Below are positions 17,583 through 24,402 of a stretch of DNA of 64,000 bases, one piece after another. The notes below the pieces were generated by a model. It was not told where the DNA came from. It saw only the letters and a list, made by a program, of their open reading frames with translations, and made no database searches. The position numbers and the translations under genes were made by a program. Numbering within the stretch: position 1 is the first letter of the stretch; each line of letters begins with the position of its first letter. The stretch comes from CAVVIG01 sp050249955 (lineage in GTDB: Bacteria; Acidobacteriota; Vicinamibacteria; Vicinamibacterales; CAVVIG01), in assembly GCA_050249955.1 (NCBI GenBank), contig JBFWPN010000001.1, positions 868,001 to 932,000 of the forward strand. The letters run 5' to 3'.

Positions 17583-18407
17583 GTGCCGCCACAACCACCA
17601 CTTTCCAGACGCAGCAGCGTGCCTAAGCAGACAGTCAAAACGCCGCGTGCGAAGTCTCCCACGGCCAAGAACGATCTGCGGCTAGAGCTATCTGGACAAG
17701 TAACCCTTCAGCGCCTCGGTGAGGCCCTGACTGCGTGGACCGACCTGCTGCAAGAGGTCGGGCGAGATGTCGCTGGTGCGGCCAGTCGGGATGCCGTTCG
17801 TTACGTCGTCAGCGAAGCTAGGACTGGCAGCGTGATCCTTGGTGTCCGGCCGCAGCCTGGGCGCAAGAGTGTCCCGGCGGCGGTGATGCCTCGAATCTCC
17901 AAGGCGCTGACGGGCGGCATCAAATCACTCGGGGAGCGGGCGACTCGGCCGAAGCACTTTAGCGATACGGCGTTGATGAAGCTCCGCGAGCTGGCCAGAC
18001 TCACCAGTCCCGAGACGCCTGCGGTGAAGGTCAGCAACGGGACCGGATCCGCAATCACCTTGTCGAGCCGACTGGTAGAGAACGTCGAGGCGGTGCTTGC
18101 TCCGGAACTGGAAAGTATCGGGACCGTCGAGGGACTGCTGGAAGGTCTCATCACTCACGGCAAGAGCCGGTTCCTCATCTTCGATCCGATCACTGGCCGT
18201 CAGGTCGTGTGCTATTTCGGTGGTCGCATCGATTGGCAAGACGTCCATCGCGCCTACGGGCGACGTGTCGCCGCTACGGGTTTGATCCGCGCCAGACGTT
18301 CGGGCGAGAAGGTCAGTATCACCGTATCGTCGCTCGTCGTCTTACCAGCCGACTCGGAACTTCCTAGCGCCGCCGACGTGCTCGGCATCCTCAAAGGTAT
18401 TCAATGA
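17583..18407 (+). CDS. Passenger gene: unknown protein coupled to PIN nuclease
   Basis: About 274 aa from GTG 17583 (AAGGA 7 nt upstream); TTG 17568 is an alternative start and sits 6 nt after a TAGCAT box. A basic Pro/Lys-rich N terminus is followed by a helical region and a C-terminal beta-rich segment (about 185-270) with SRFLIFDPITGRQVVCYF, which looks OB-fold-like. It resembles hypotheticals that occur as the first gene of a pair with a PIN-domain protein. Its stop overlaps the PIN start (ATGA). A partner, regulator or antidote for the nuclease is a reasonable inference, not shown. Confidence 0.75.
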   Translation: MPPQPPLSRRSSVPKQTVKTPRAKSPTAKNDLRLELSGQVTLQRLGEALTAWTDLLQEVGRDVAGAASRDAVRYVVSEARTGSVILGVRPQPGRKSVPAAVMPRISKALTGGIKSLGERATRPKHFSDTALMKLRELARLTSPETPAVKVSNGTGSAITLSSRLVENVEAVLAPELESIGTVEGLLEGLITHGKSRFLIFDPITGRQVVCYFGGRIDWQDVHRAYGRRVAATGLIRARRSGEKVSITVSSLVVLPADSELPSAADVLGILKGIQ

Positions 18408-18880
18408 AGGGATACCGGTACTGGGATTCCGTGATGTTCCTCGGCTGGCTCAGTGCAGAGCCGGACAAGGTGCCACTTTGTCGACCTGTGCTTGAAGCGG
18501 CAGAGAGTGGGAACATCGTGATCGTCACGTCTGCGCTGACGATCACAGAGGTGCTGTGGATCAAGGGGTACGAGAAGATCAGCGCTACTCACGCGAAGAA
18601 GATCGAGGCGTTCTTCAAGCACAGTTGGATCGTCGTGCGAGAGTTGGACCGGTTCATCGCTGAGGACGCCCGCGAGCTGGTGTGGAACAAGAACGTCAAG
18701 CCAAAGGACGCTATCCATTTAGCGACGGCGTTACGTCAGGACGTGCAGCTAGACCAGTTCGATACGTTCGACAATGGCCTCATCCGTCTGTCGGGAACAC
18801 TCGGTGAGCCGGGCTTGACGATTGGACCACCTGGATTGCCACCAAAGCTTCCATTCGAGGCCGAGCCTGACGAGGAATAG
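18404..18880 (+). CDS. Passenger gene: PIN-domain ribonuclease
   Basis: A 158-aa PIN-domain protein. The acidic active-site residues are in place: D8 (YWDSVMF), E49 (TITEVLW), D102 (KPKDAIHLATA) and D120/D123 (FDTFDNGL). PIN nucleases cleave RNA and often serve as VapC-type toxins, but this one is larger than typical VapC and its partner is not a recognised VapB. The gene overlaps the preceding one by 4 nt and its TAG is immediately followed by the ATG of the next small ORF, making a tightly coupled three-gene unit. Confidence 0.85.
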   Translation: MKGYRYWDSVMFLGWLSAEPDKVPLCRPVLEAAESGNIVIVTSALTITEVLWIKGYEKISATHAKKIEAFFKHSWIVVRELDRFIAEDARELVWNKNVKPKDAIHLATALRQDVQLDQFDTFDNGLIRLSGTLGEPGLTIGPPGLPPKLPFEAEPDEE

Positions 18881-19027
18881 ATGAAGACTGACACACGCGA
18901 CGTACAAGAAGGCCCGGCGGCATTCGACCGTTTCAGGGACGCCGTCAGGTCTGTCCTTTCCGTTAAGAAATCAGAGTTGCCGCCGAAACCCACCCGCGCC
19001 AAGAAGAAGGCGACCAAGAAGAGGTGA
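18881..19027 (+). CDS. Passenger gene: 48-aa basic peptide following PIN gene
   Basis: The ATG directly follows the PIN stop with no spacer. The 48-aa product has FDRFRDAVRSVLSVKKSEL, matching the FxRFxxAxxxxLxVxKxE pattern seen in many small proteins located beside toxin-like genes, and ends in a Lys/Arg-rich tail (TRAKKKATKKR). It is likely translated by coupling. A nucleic-acid-binding or antidote role is inference. Confidence 0.65.
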   Translation: MKTDTRDVQEGPAAFDRFRDAVRSVLSVKKSELPPKPTRAKKKATKKR

Positions 19028-19046
19028 AGAGCCACACGACGAGCGC

Positions 19047-19085
19047 GGGAGCGCACCTAGCGGCGCTTCCGGCTCCCACGTTTTT
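19047..19085 (+). terminator. Terminator of the passenger operon
   Basis: GGGAGC (19047-19052) pairs with GCTCCC (19072-19077) around a 19-nt loop and is followed by acg and TTTTT. It separates the + strand cargo operon from the minus-strand transposase. Confidence 0.5.
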
Positions 19086-19102
19086 GGCGCGCGCGCTCCA
19101 TC

Positions 19103-20077
19103 TTAGTTAAGAAGCGCTGAGCCGTCCTCCTGACCCGTCAACTGCTTCCACATCAGGCGACGGTCAATGATGCTCGCAGCCGCGAGCGCGAACCGATTGA
19201 AGTCCTTCAGCTTGCGGTTGTTGAACCGATACATCTGCTCATCGAGGTAGCGGAACAGGTGGAACGGTTCGACGCTGACATACGTGCCCTTGAGCGCACG
19301 CTTCAGCAAGCTCCAGAAGTTTTCGAGGCCGTTCGTGTGGATGTCGCCCTCGACATACTTTTCAGCGTGGTCGATGACACCGTGGACGTAGCCCTTCTGC
19401 CCCATCTTGTCGTAGGAGCGAAGCGCGTCGGTGTAGAGGTTGGAGCCGAGTTCGACATGCTCCACGACGGTCTTTTCAAGTTCGTTGCGGCGGCGCGTCT
19501 CGACGACGCGAGTGCGCACGCGAGAGCCCTCGCCGTGGCGCTCCAGTAGCCCCATGACGGCCACCTTGCCAGCCATCGAATTGCTCTGGCTGATACCGAG
19601 CTTGTCGCGCTTCCGCTTGTGCATGTTGCGGGACCTGCCGCCGATGAACGTCTCGTCGGCCTCGACGTGGCCGCTCATCATCGTCTCGAAAGAACCCTGA
19701 TGCAGCGCGAAGCGCAGACGATGCGCCATGAACCACGCGCTCTTTTGCGTGATGCCGAGCGTCCTGGCGATCTCGCAGGAGGACACGCCATTGCGGGAGT
19801 TGACGATGAGCCACAGCGCGACGAGCCACTTGTCGAGCGGCAGCGGGGAGTCCTCGAAGATCGTGCCAGTCTTGAGCGTGAACTTCGGACGGGGATGCTT
19901 GGCGTAGCACTTCCACTGCCGAGCGTTCGCGAGGTAGGTGACCTTGTCGCTGCCGCACGTCGGGCACTTCACGACGCCATCGGGCCAACGCAGGCTCACG
20001 AGGAACTCGCGGCAGCTCTCGTAGTCCTCGAAATAGCGAATGGCCTCAAGCAGCGTGGTCGGCATCTCGCTCGCCAT
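19103..20077 (-). CDS. ISXO2-like (IS1595 family) transposase
   Basis: A 324-aa transposase. An N-terminal zinc-ribbon-like region (C39-x2-C42, C58) and a helix-turn-helix (SSCEIARTLGITQKSAWFMA, 99-118) precede the DDE/N catalytic domain with D141 (VEADETFIGG), D217 (LYTDALRSY) and N249 in HTNGLENFWSLLKR. No frameshift or stop is visible, so it should be functional. ATG 20077 is used; a GTG at 20098 would add seven residues and approach the inverted repeat. Confidence 0.95.
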   Translation of the reverse strand: MASEMPTTLLEAIRYFEDYESCREFLVSLRWPDGVVKCPTCGSDKVTYLANARQWKCYAKHPRPKFTLKTGTIFEDSPLPLDKWLVALWLIVNSRNGVSSCEIARTLGITQKSAWFMAHRLRFALHQGSFETMMSGHVEADETFIGGRSRNMHKRKRDKLGISQSNSMAGKVAVMGLLERHGEGSRVRTRVVETRRRNELEKTVVEHVELGSNLYTDALRSYDKMGQKGYVHGVIDHAEKYVEGDIHTNGLENFWSLLKRALKGTYVSVEPFHLFRYLDEQMYRFNNRKLKDFNRFALAAASIIDRRLMWKQLTGQEDGSALLN

Positions 20078-20100
20078 GCGACAAAGATACCGGTCCACCC

Positions 20101-20125
20101 TTGGTCAGTCAAGTAAATAATTGCC
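20101..20125 (-). repeat. Right terminal inverted repeat
   Basis: On the minus strand it reads GGCAATTATTTACTTGACTG then ACCAA, mirroring the left end. Confidence 0.88.
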
Positions 20126-20133
20126 GCTTCAGC
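20126..20133. repeat. 8-bp target-site duplication, right copy
   Basis: GCTTCAGC, identical to 16790-16797. With one copy removed, the empty site reads GGCCCGGCTTCAGCCGGGCC, an 8-bp stem with a TTCA loop. Confidence 0.9.
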
Positions 20134-20145
20134 CGGGCCTCGTCA

Positions 20146-20161
20146 TCCGCCTGCAGGCGGA
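20146..20161. repeat. Perfect palindrome TCCGCCTGCAGGCGGA
   Basis: A 16-bp palindrome 12 bp before the 3' end of the convergent gene at 20174. It may act as a terminator stem for that gene. Confidence 0.5.
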
Positions 20162-20173
20162 CACTGCACGGGG

Positions 20174-20668
20174 TCAGTACATCGTGTAGGCCATGATGCG
20201 ACCGCAGAGGATCACGATGGTCCACAGCAGCAGCGACACCGCACCCGCGAGGCGCGCCCCGGCCGGCGGCCGCGCCAGGTGCTCCCACGTCGCGGCTGAT
20301 GGTTCGGTGACCCGGTGATAGTAGAAGGCATTCACGCCCGCCAGCACCATCGCGGCCAGCTTGATCCTGAAGAACACATTCCCCGCGGCTGCCGCAGCGT
20401 AGCCCGTGAACAACATCAATCCGGTTGCGCCCATCAGCAGGAAACCCACCGCAGCCCAGGGGATCAACTGCCGGTAGACACGCGTCACGGGCACGCCTGG
20501 CAGCACGACGCCGACGAGCCTGAGATCGAACCATAGGAGCGTGCCCACCGACAGCGCCAGGCCGAGGATGTGGAGCCCTACCACCGCCGGGAACCCGTAG
20601 AGCGATTCGCGGACGAGGACCCCCACGGCAGACGACTCGAGCCACTGGAAGAGGACGGCCATCGTCAT
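20174..20668 (-). CDS. Four-TM membrane protein (possible DUF6644 type), second of pair
   Basis: 164 aa with hydrophobic spans at YGFPAVVGLHILGLALSVGTLL, LIPWAAVGFLLMGATGLMLF, KLAAMVLAGVNAFYYH and AVSLLLWTIVILCGRIMAY. The first span holds a GLHILGL motif also seen, as ALHLVGF, in its upstream neighbour, so the two look like tandem paralogues. The ATG overlaps the upstream stop (ATGA). A conserved His in TM1 and one after TM3 could bind a metal or heme; the function is unknown. Confidence 0.72.
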   Translation of the reverse strand: MTMAVLFQWLESSAVGVLVRESLYGFPAVVGLHILGLALSVGTLLWFDLRLVGVVLPGVPVTRVYRQLIPWAAVGFLLMGATGLMLFTGYAAAAAGNVFFRIKLAAMVLAGVNAFYYHRVTEPSAATWEHLARPPAGARLAGAVSLLLWTIVILCGRIMAYTMY

Positions 20669-21117
20669 TCGAGCAGGATGAACACGCACGCCGTGACGGC
20701 CGCGCCGAGCCAGAGCGCGAGTCCGGCCGCGCCACACAGGCGTGCGGCCGCGGTGCGGCCGGCTGACGCGACCCGGGGCGCCGCAAACACCTGCACGAGC
20801 GCCGCCAGCGCCACCAGCAGGAGCTTGAGCTGGAACGTGCCGTTCACGGCGGTGCCTTCGGCCCTCGGCAGGAACTGCAGCGCGCCGGTGCCCGCGCTGA
20901 TGACGAGGCCGGCCGCCAGCAGGCGCGCGGAGGGGCGTAACACGTCGAGCGGCGCGCGATCGCCGAACACAGCCCCGATCAGCGCAAGGTTGGCCACCAG
21001 GCCGCTGCCGAGCACCAGCGTGAAGCCCACCAGGTGCAGCGCGCTGAGCGACGCCAGCCACACCTGCGACTGGCCGATCGCCGTGGCGGCGGCAGACGAC
21101 TGCAGCGCCTCAAGCAC
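20665..21117 (-). CDS. Four-TM membrane protein, first of pair
   Basis: 150 aa starting at GTG, with four hydrophobic spans and the shared motif LSALHLVGFTLVLGSGLVANL. It overlaps the SRPBCC gene by 8 nt and the next membrane gene by 4 nt, so the three are probably one transcript. No family with known function is recognised. Confidence 0.7.
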   Translation of the reverse strand: MLEALQSSAAATAIGQSQVWLASLSALHLVGFTLVLGSGLVANLALIGAVFGDRAPLDVLRPSARLLAAGLVISAGTGALQFLPRAEGTAVNGTFQLKLLLVALAALVQVFAAPRVASAGRTAAARLCGAAGLALWLGAAVTACVFILLE

Positions 21118-21544
21118 CGTGCGGGTGGCCTTCCGACCGGCGCTTCAATCCCTCGGCTTCGAGCGCGAGGTAGCGGCGGTTGATGCCGGCGGTGAGCCGG
21201 CCAATCAGGTTGCCGATGATGCCGTTGTACTGGATGCTGAGCGTCACCCTGGATCCGGTCGCACTCGGCTCGATGGCGTGCCGCGCGAGCACACGCACGC
21301 CAGGGGCCCGGCTCTCCCAGTCGAACCCCCGCCCCTCGTGGAGCATGGTCACGATCCAGTCGGCGGCGGGCAGCCTGGGCTGCCACACGCGCGCGCGTGC
21401 ACCGATCCGGAATGGGCCGGCGTTCGTCCGGCGAACGCTCGTCACCGACGGCGTCCACTCGTGCCAGCGCTCGATGTCGCTCATCACGGCCCAGACCCGG
21501 TCGGGCGGAGCCGCAATCTGCACGCTGACGCTGTAGTCCTTCAC
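21110..21544 (-). CDS. SRPBCC/polyketide cyclase-like lipid-binding protein
   Basis: 144 aa with the START/Bet v1-type opening SVQIAAPPDRVWAVMSDIERWHEWTPSV and the helix-grip pattern of SRPBCC proteins, which bind hydrophobic ligands in a deep cavity. GTG 21544 has AGGGG about 4 nt upstream. The ligand is unknown. It heads the small membrane-protein operon. Confidence 0.82.
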   Translation of the reverse strand: MKDYSVSVQIAAPPDRVWAVMSDIERWHEWTPSVTSVRRTNAGPFRIGARARVWQPRLPAADWIVTMLHEGRGFDWESRAPGVRVLARHAIEPSATGSRVTLSIQYNGIIGNLIGRLTAGINRRYLALEAEGLKRRSEGHPHGA

Positions 21545-21592
21545 GATGCCCCTAGATTAGCCCCGAGTGACGTCCGGCACGTAACGCGCGGC

Positions 21593-21967
21593 CTACCGCC
21601 ACTCCGGCGCATGGCGCTTCCGCCGCTGCCGGGTCTCCACCGACACGCTGAGCGTGAACAGCGCCATGACCTGCGCAAGTCCTACGAACGCGTAGATCGC
21701 GAACCGCGTGAACGCGCCGGGCTCCGGCCAGCACGTGGTGCCCGCTGCGAGGCACGCCTGCACGACCCTGTCGATCGCGGCGTGCTCCCGCAGGATCAGC
21801 GCCACCGCGCTTCCGAAGATGATGGCGGTTCCGGCCAGGTTGCCCAGGATCGGCTGCCCGCCTGCCCAGATCGGCCAGGCGACGATCAACCCGGCCAGCA
21901 TCGGCACCGTGGCTCCCAGCACGATCCACCCCCAGTCCAGCCCCTGGATCGCCGCAGGCTCGATCAC
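21593..21967 (-). CDS. Small membrane protein, 124 aa
   Basis: It starts at GTG and shows hydrophobic spans WGWIVLGATVPMLAGLIVAW, LGNLAGTAIIFGSAVALIL and FAIYAFVGLAQVMALFTLSV, with a basic C terminus (RQRRKRHAPEW). A loop with two Cys (ACLAAGTTCW) lies between spans 2 and 3. No family is recognised. It lies 9 bp after the HabA-like gene, so they are probably co-transcribed. Confidence 0.6.
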   Translation of the reverse strand: MIEPAAIQGLDWGWIVLGATVPMLAGLIVAWPIWAGGQPILGNLAGTAIIFGSAVALILREHAAIDRVVQACLAAGTTCWPEPGAFTRFAIYAFVGLAQVMALFTLSVSVETRQRRKRHAPEWR

Positions 21968-21976
21968 GTGCCCTGC

Positions 21977-22432
21977 TCAGACCGGTTCGACGATGACCGG
22001 ATGGTGCATGGCGCGTCGGAGCCCCACCAGCAGCAGGACCACGCCGACCAGCGTGGCGAGCGCCACGCTGCCGAGTCCGGCGGTGACGAACAGTTCGAGC
22101 GCGGGCGACGCCGCGTGACCGGCCCCGGCAAGGGGGGTCGCCTCGCTGGTGCCCACGATGCCTGCCAGCGTCGTGAAGAACCAGTTCGCGAACGCGCCAT
22201 AGAGGAGCGATGCCCGGCAGGCCCACACCTGGCCGTCCGACAGGCGGAGCCGGTCGATGAAGAGCCCGACCAGCAGCAGGAACATGCCGTTCATGGCGCC
22301 CTCGAGGTGACCGGCCAGCACACCGCGAGGGTTGGCAACGACGGCAGGTCCCGCCGCGAGCACCAGGCCGGTCAGCAGCGACAGCAGGAACAGGACCATG
22401 CCCCAGAACAGGAGTCGATCGTCGGCTCGCAT
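21977..22432 (-). CDS. Membrane protein of hydroxylaminobenzene mutase (HabA) type
   Basis: 151 aa with four hydrophobic helices. LLFWGMVLFLLSLLTGLVL, then LAGHLEGAMNGMFLLLVGL, then the LRLSDGQVWACRASLLYGAFANW region resemble HabA-like hydroxylaminobenzene mutases. Catalysis is not established for most family members. TAGAAT ends 6 nt before the ATG, pointing to a leaderless mRNA. Confidence 0.65.
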   Translation of the reverse strand: MRADDRLLFWGMVLFLLSLLTGLVLAAGPAVVANPRGVLAGHLEGAMNGMFLLLVGLFIDRLRLSDGQVWACRASLLYGAFANWFFTTLAGIVGTSEATPLAGAGHAASPALELFVTAGLGSVALATLVGVVLLLVGLRRAMHHPVIVEPV

Positions 22433-22438
22433 GGCGGG

Positions 22439-22444
22439 ATTCTA
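22439..22444 (-). promoter_or_regulatory. TAGAAT, leaderless spacing
   Basis: On the minus strand TAGAAT, then 6 nt (cccgcc), then ATG 22432. Confidence 0.5.
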
Positions 22445-22509
22445 CGCGACGCCCCAGGCGGGTCCACGCCGGTCACTGGAAATCTTCGGCCGTTGGCGTC
22501 GGTTTTCCG

Positions 22510-22515
22510 TAAAAT
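22510..22515 (+). promoter_or_regulatory. TAAAAT -10 candidate for the FAH lipoprotein gene
   Basis: TAAAAT lies about 64 nt before the ATG at 22579, which also has a GGGAGG Shine-Dalgarno. No good -35 at 16-18 nt is seen. Confidence 0.35.
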
Positions 22516-22578
22516 GTCGCGCCGCCCCGTGGTGGCGACAGTTCAGCAGTATTCCGGACGAGAGTCGAGGGAGGCTTC

Positions 22579-23733
22579 ATGTATCGCAAGTACGTGCGTG
22601 GTGGAATCGTGGCGATGACACTGGCGCTCGGCGCGGCGGCCTGCGGCCAGCCGGCGGCCGAACAGGCTGGCGGCGGGGTGACACTGGCGGCAAAGGAAGG
22701 CCCGGACGTGCCGTACAAGCTGGGCACATTCGAGAAGGACGGCAAGGCATTCATGGGGCTGGTCCTCCGCGACACCCAGGTGGTCGACATCGCGCAGGCG
22801 AACGCCGCGTTCGAGGCCGGCAACGCGTCGGCGGCCAAGCTGGCCGTCCCGGCCGACCTCAAGGCGCTGATCGCGCAGTACGACGCCGGCTGGAAGGACC
22901 GGCTGGCGGCGATCGCGAAGGCGATTCCAGCTGACGGCGCTCCCGCGTTCGTCGCCGCCTTCGAGGGGCTCAAGGCGCTCCCGCCCATCCGGCCGTCGCT
23001 CATCCTGAATGCTGGCGGCAACTACACCGAGCACACGGCCGGCATCGCCGCCCAGCAGCAGCGCGCGGGCGCCAGGCCTGAGGCGGCGGTCAAGGCGGTG
23101 GCCGCCCCCGGCATCTGGGAGCGCAAGCCGGACGACACGCGCGACAACCCGTATCTCTTCCAGAAGTCGCCGACGGTGGTGGCCGGGGCCAACGACCCGA
23201 TCCTGATGCCGCGCGGCCGCACCAACATCGACTTCGAGTGCGAGTTCGCGGTGGTCATCGGCAAGACGGCCAAGTACGTGCCGATCGACCGGGCGGCCGA
23301 TCACATCTTCGGCTACACCATCCAGATCGACGTCTCGGACCGCGGCGGGCGCGGCGACCGCAAGATGGGCGGGTCGGACTGGCTGATCGGGAAGAACCAC
23401 GACACGTTCGGTCCCCTGGGTCCGGTCATCGTGCCGAAGGAGTTCCTGAAGGACGCGATGAACACGCGCCACACGTTCACGCTGAACGGCGAGGTGATGC
23501 AGGACTCGAACACCAGCCGGATGGATCACAACATCCACGAGCTGCTGCACTACGCGTCGAACATCCTCACGCTGGCCCCGGGCGACATCATCTCGGGCGG
23601 CAGCCCGGCCGGCACGAACATCGAGCGCGCCGAGCCGCGCTGGATGCGCGCGGGCGACTCCGCCGTGTGCTCGATCGAGGGCATCGGCCAGCAGAAGCAC
23701 TCGGTGGTGGCGGAGGCGGCGTCGACGAACTGA
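22579..23733 (+). CDS. Lipoprotein-type fumarylacetoacetate hydrolase family protein
   Basis: 384 aa. The N terminus has a lipoprotein signal with Cys22 (GAAAC), so the protein should be anchored in the cell envelope, which is unusual for this normally cytoplasmic family. The FAH catalytic domain (about 190-380) shows the metal-binding pattern FECEFAVVIGK and downstream LAPGDIISGGSPAGT. FAH-family enzymes cleave C-C bonds of acyl-pyruvates and related compounds or decarboxylate them. GGGAGG precedes the ATG by 5-6 nt. A second, cytoplasmic-type FAH gene lies at the right edge. Confidence 0.87.
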   Translation: MYRKYVRGGIVAMTLALGAAACGQPAAEQAGGGVTLAAKEGPDVPYKLGTFEKDGKAFMGLVLRDTQVVDIAQANAAFEAGNASAAKLAVPADLKALIAQYDAGWKDRLAAIAKAIPADGAPAFVAAFEGLKALPPIRPSLILNAGGNYTEHTAGIAAQQQRAGARPEAAVKAVAAPGIWERKPDDTRDNPYLFQKSPTVVAGANDPILMPRGRTNIDFECEFAVVIGKTAKYVPIDRAADHIFGYTIQIDVSDRGGRGDRKMGGSDWLIGKNHDTFGPLGPVIVPKEFLKDAMNTRHTFTLNGEVMQDSNTSRMDHNIHELLHYASNILTLAPGDIISGGSPAGTNIERAEPRWMRAGDSAVCSIEGIGQQKHSVVAEAASTN

Positions 23734-23753
23734 ACCGCCGACGGACAGGCTCC

Positions 23754-23778
23754 AGGCTTCAGGCTTCAGGCTTCAGGC
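23754..23778. repeat. Tandem repeat AGGCTTC x3.6
   Basis: Three exact copies plus agGC of a 7-bp unit, directly after the FAH lipoprotein gene. Confidence 0.8.
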
Positions 23779-23814
23779 GGCGTCGGCTTCAGGGCCGGGA
23801 GCCGACCCGTCCCG

Positions 23815-23849
23815 GAGCCGGGAGCCCGGAGCCCGAAGCCTCCCGGCTC
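23815..23849. terminator. Bidirectional terminator-like hairpin
   Basis: GAGCCGGGAG and CTCCCGGCTC form a perfect 10-bp stem with a 15-nt loop between two convergent genes, touching the stop of the thioesterase gene. There is no T-run on either side. Confidence 0.45.
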
Positions 23850-24276
23850 ACATCGCCGGCGGTTCCGGAGCCGGTGCGAGAGGAACGATCGTGCCGAGCG
23901 CGGTGGCACAGAGCTTCTCGTCGCCGGCCTTCACTGCGAAGATGTCGCACCGGGTCACGGCCTGGGTGCGGCCGCTCGAGACAACCGAGGCGCGTGCCAG
24001 GAGCAGGTCCCCGGCTCCCGGCCGGACGAAGTTGATCTTGAACTCGGCCGTCACCACCGGACGCCCGAGCGCCATCGCGCCCGCGAACGTCAGGGCATTG
24101 TCCGCCAGGTAGCTGATCACGCCGCCGTGCGCAAAGCCGTAATGCTGGTTCAGCTCCGGCCTCAGCGTGACCGACATCTCGAGCTTCCCGTCGCCCGCCG
24201 ACACCAGTTCGGCCCCAACCAGCCGGCTGAACGGCTGTGCCACCAGAATCTCCCGTCCCAGCGTCAGATAGTCCAT
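23848..24276 (-). CDS. PaaI-type hotdog thioesterase
   Basis: 142 aa of the hotdog fold: HYGFAHGGVISYLADNA is the PaaI/YbgC-like signature with catalytic Asp, followed by the strand VTAEFKINFVRP. It is expected to hydrolyse acyl-CoA thioesters in the cytoplasm; the substrate is not known. ATG 24276 is chosen because a TATGAT box ends 7 nt before it. An in-frame ATG at 24288 overlaps that box. Confidence 0.85.
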   Translation of the reverse strand: MDYLTLGREILVAQPFSRLVGAELVSAGDGKLEMSVTLRPELNQHYGFAHGGVISYLADNALTFAGAMALGRPVVTAEFKINFVRPGAGDLLLARASVVSSGRTQAVTRCDIFAVKAGDEKLCATALGTIVPLAPAPEPPAM

Positions 24277-24283
24277 GGCCGCA

Positions 24284-24289
24284 ATCATA
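24284..24289 (-). promoter_or_regulatory. TATGAT, leaderless spacing
   Basis: On the minus strand TATGAT, then 7 nt (tgcggcc), then ATG 24276. Confidence 0.5.
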
Positions 24290-24346
24290 GGGCGGGAGGC
24301 AGGTGGGGCGGGTGGGACGGATGGCTGCATTCCGCCATTTCGCCCT

Positions 24347-24352
24347 TAAGAT
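24347..24352 (+). promoter_or_regulatory. TAAGAT -10 candidate for the ABC importer operon
   Basis: TAAGAT lies 50 nt before GTG 24403. The leader ends with AAGGA at a normal distance, consistent with a leadered mRNA for the whole operon. Confidence 0.4.
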
Positions 24353-24402
24353 TGAGCGGTCGGGTCACCCGATCATTCCGGTCAGCCGAAAGGATTCATC
24401 CC

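Larger units (their letters stand above)
16798..20125. mobile_element. ISXO2/IS1595-type transposon with passenger genes
   Basis: A 3328-bp element. The left end GGTAACTATTTACTTCGCTG and the right end (reverse complement) GGCAATTATTTACTTGACTG form terminal inverted repeats matching at 21 of the first 25 positions, and the flanks carry an 8-bp GCTTCAGC duplication. Both the GG ends and the 8-bp duplication agree with the IS1595 family. The transposase is at the right end on the minus strand. Five other genes fill the left 2.2 kb, with base composition visibly less GC-rich than the host. Intact ends and an intact transposase suggest recent or still-possible mobility. Confidence 0.92.
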
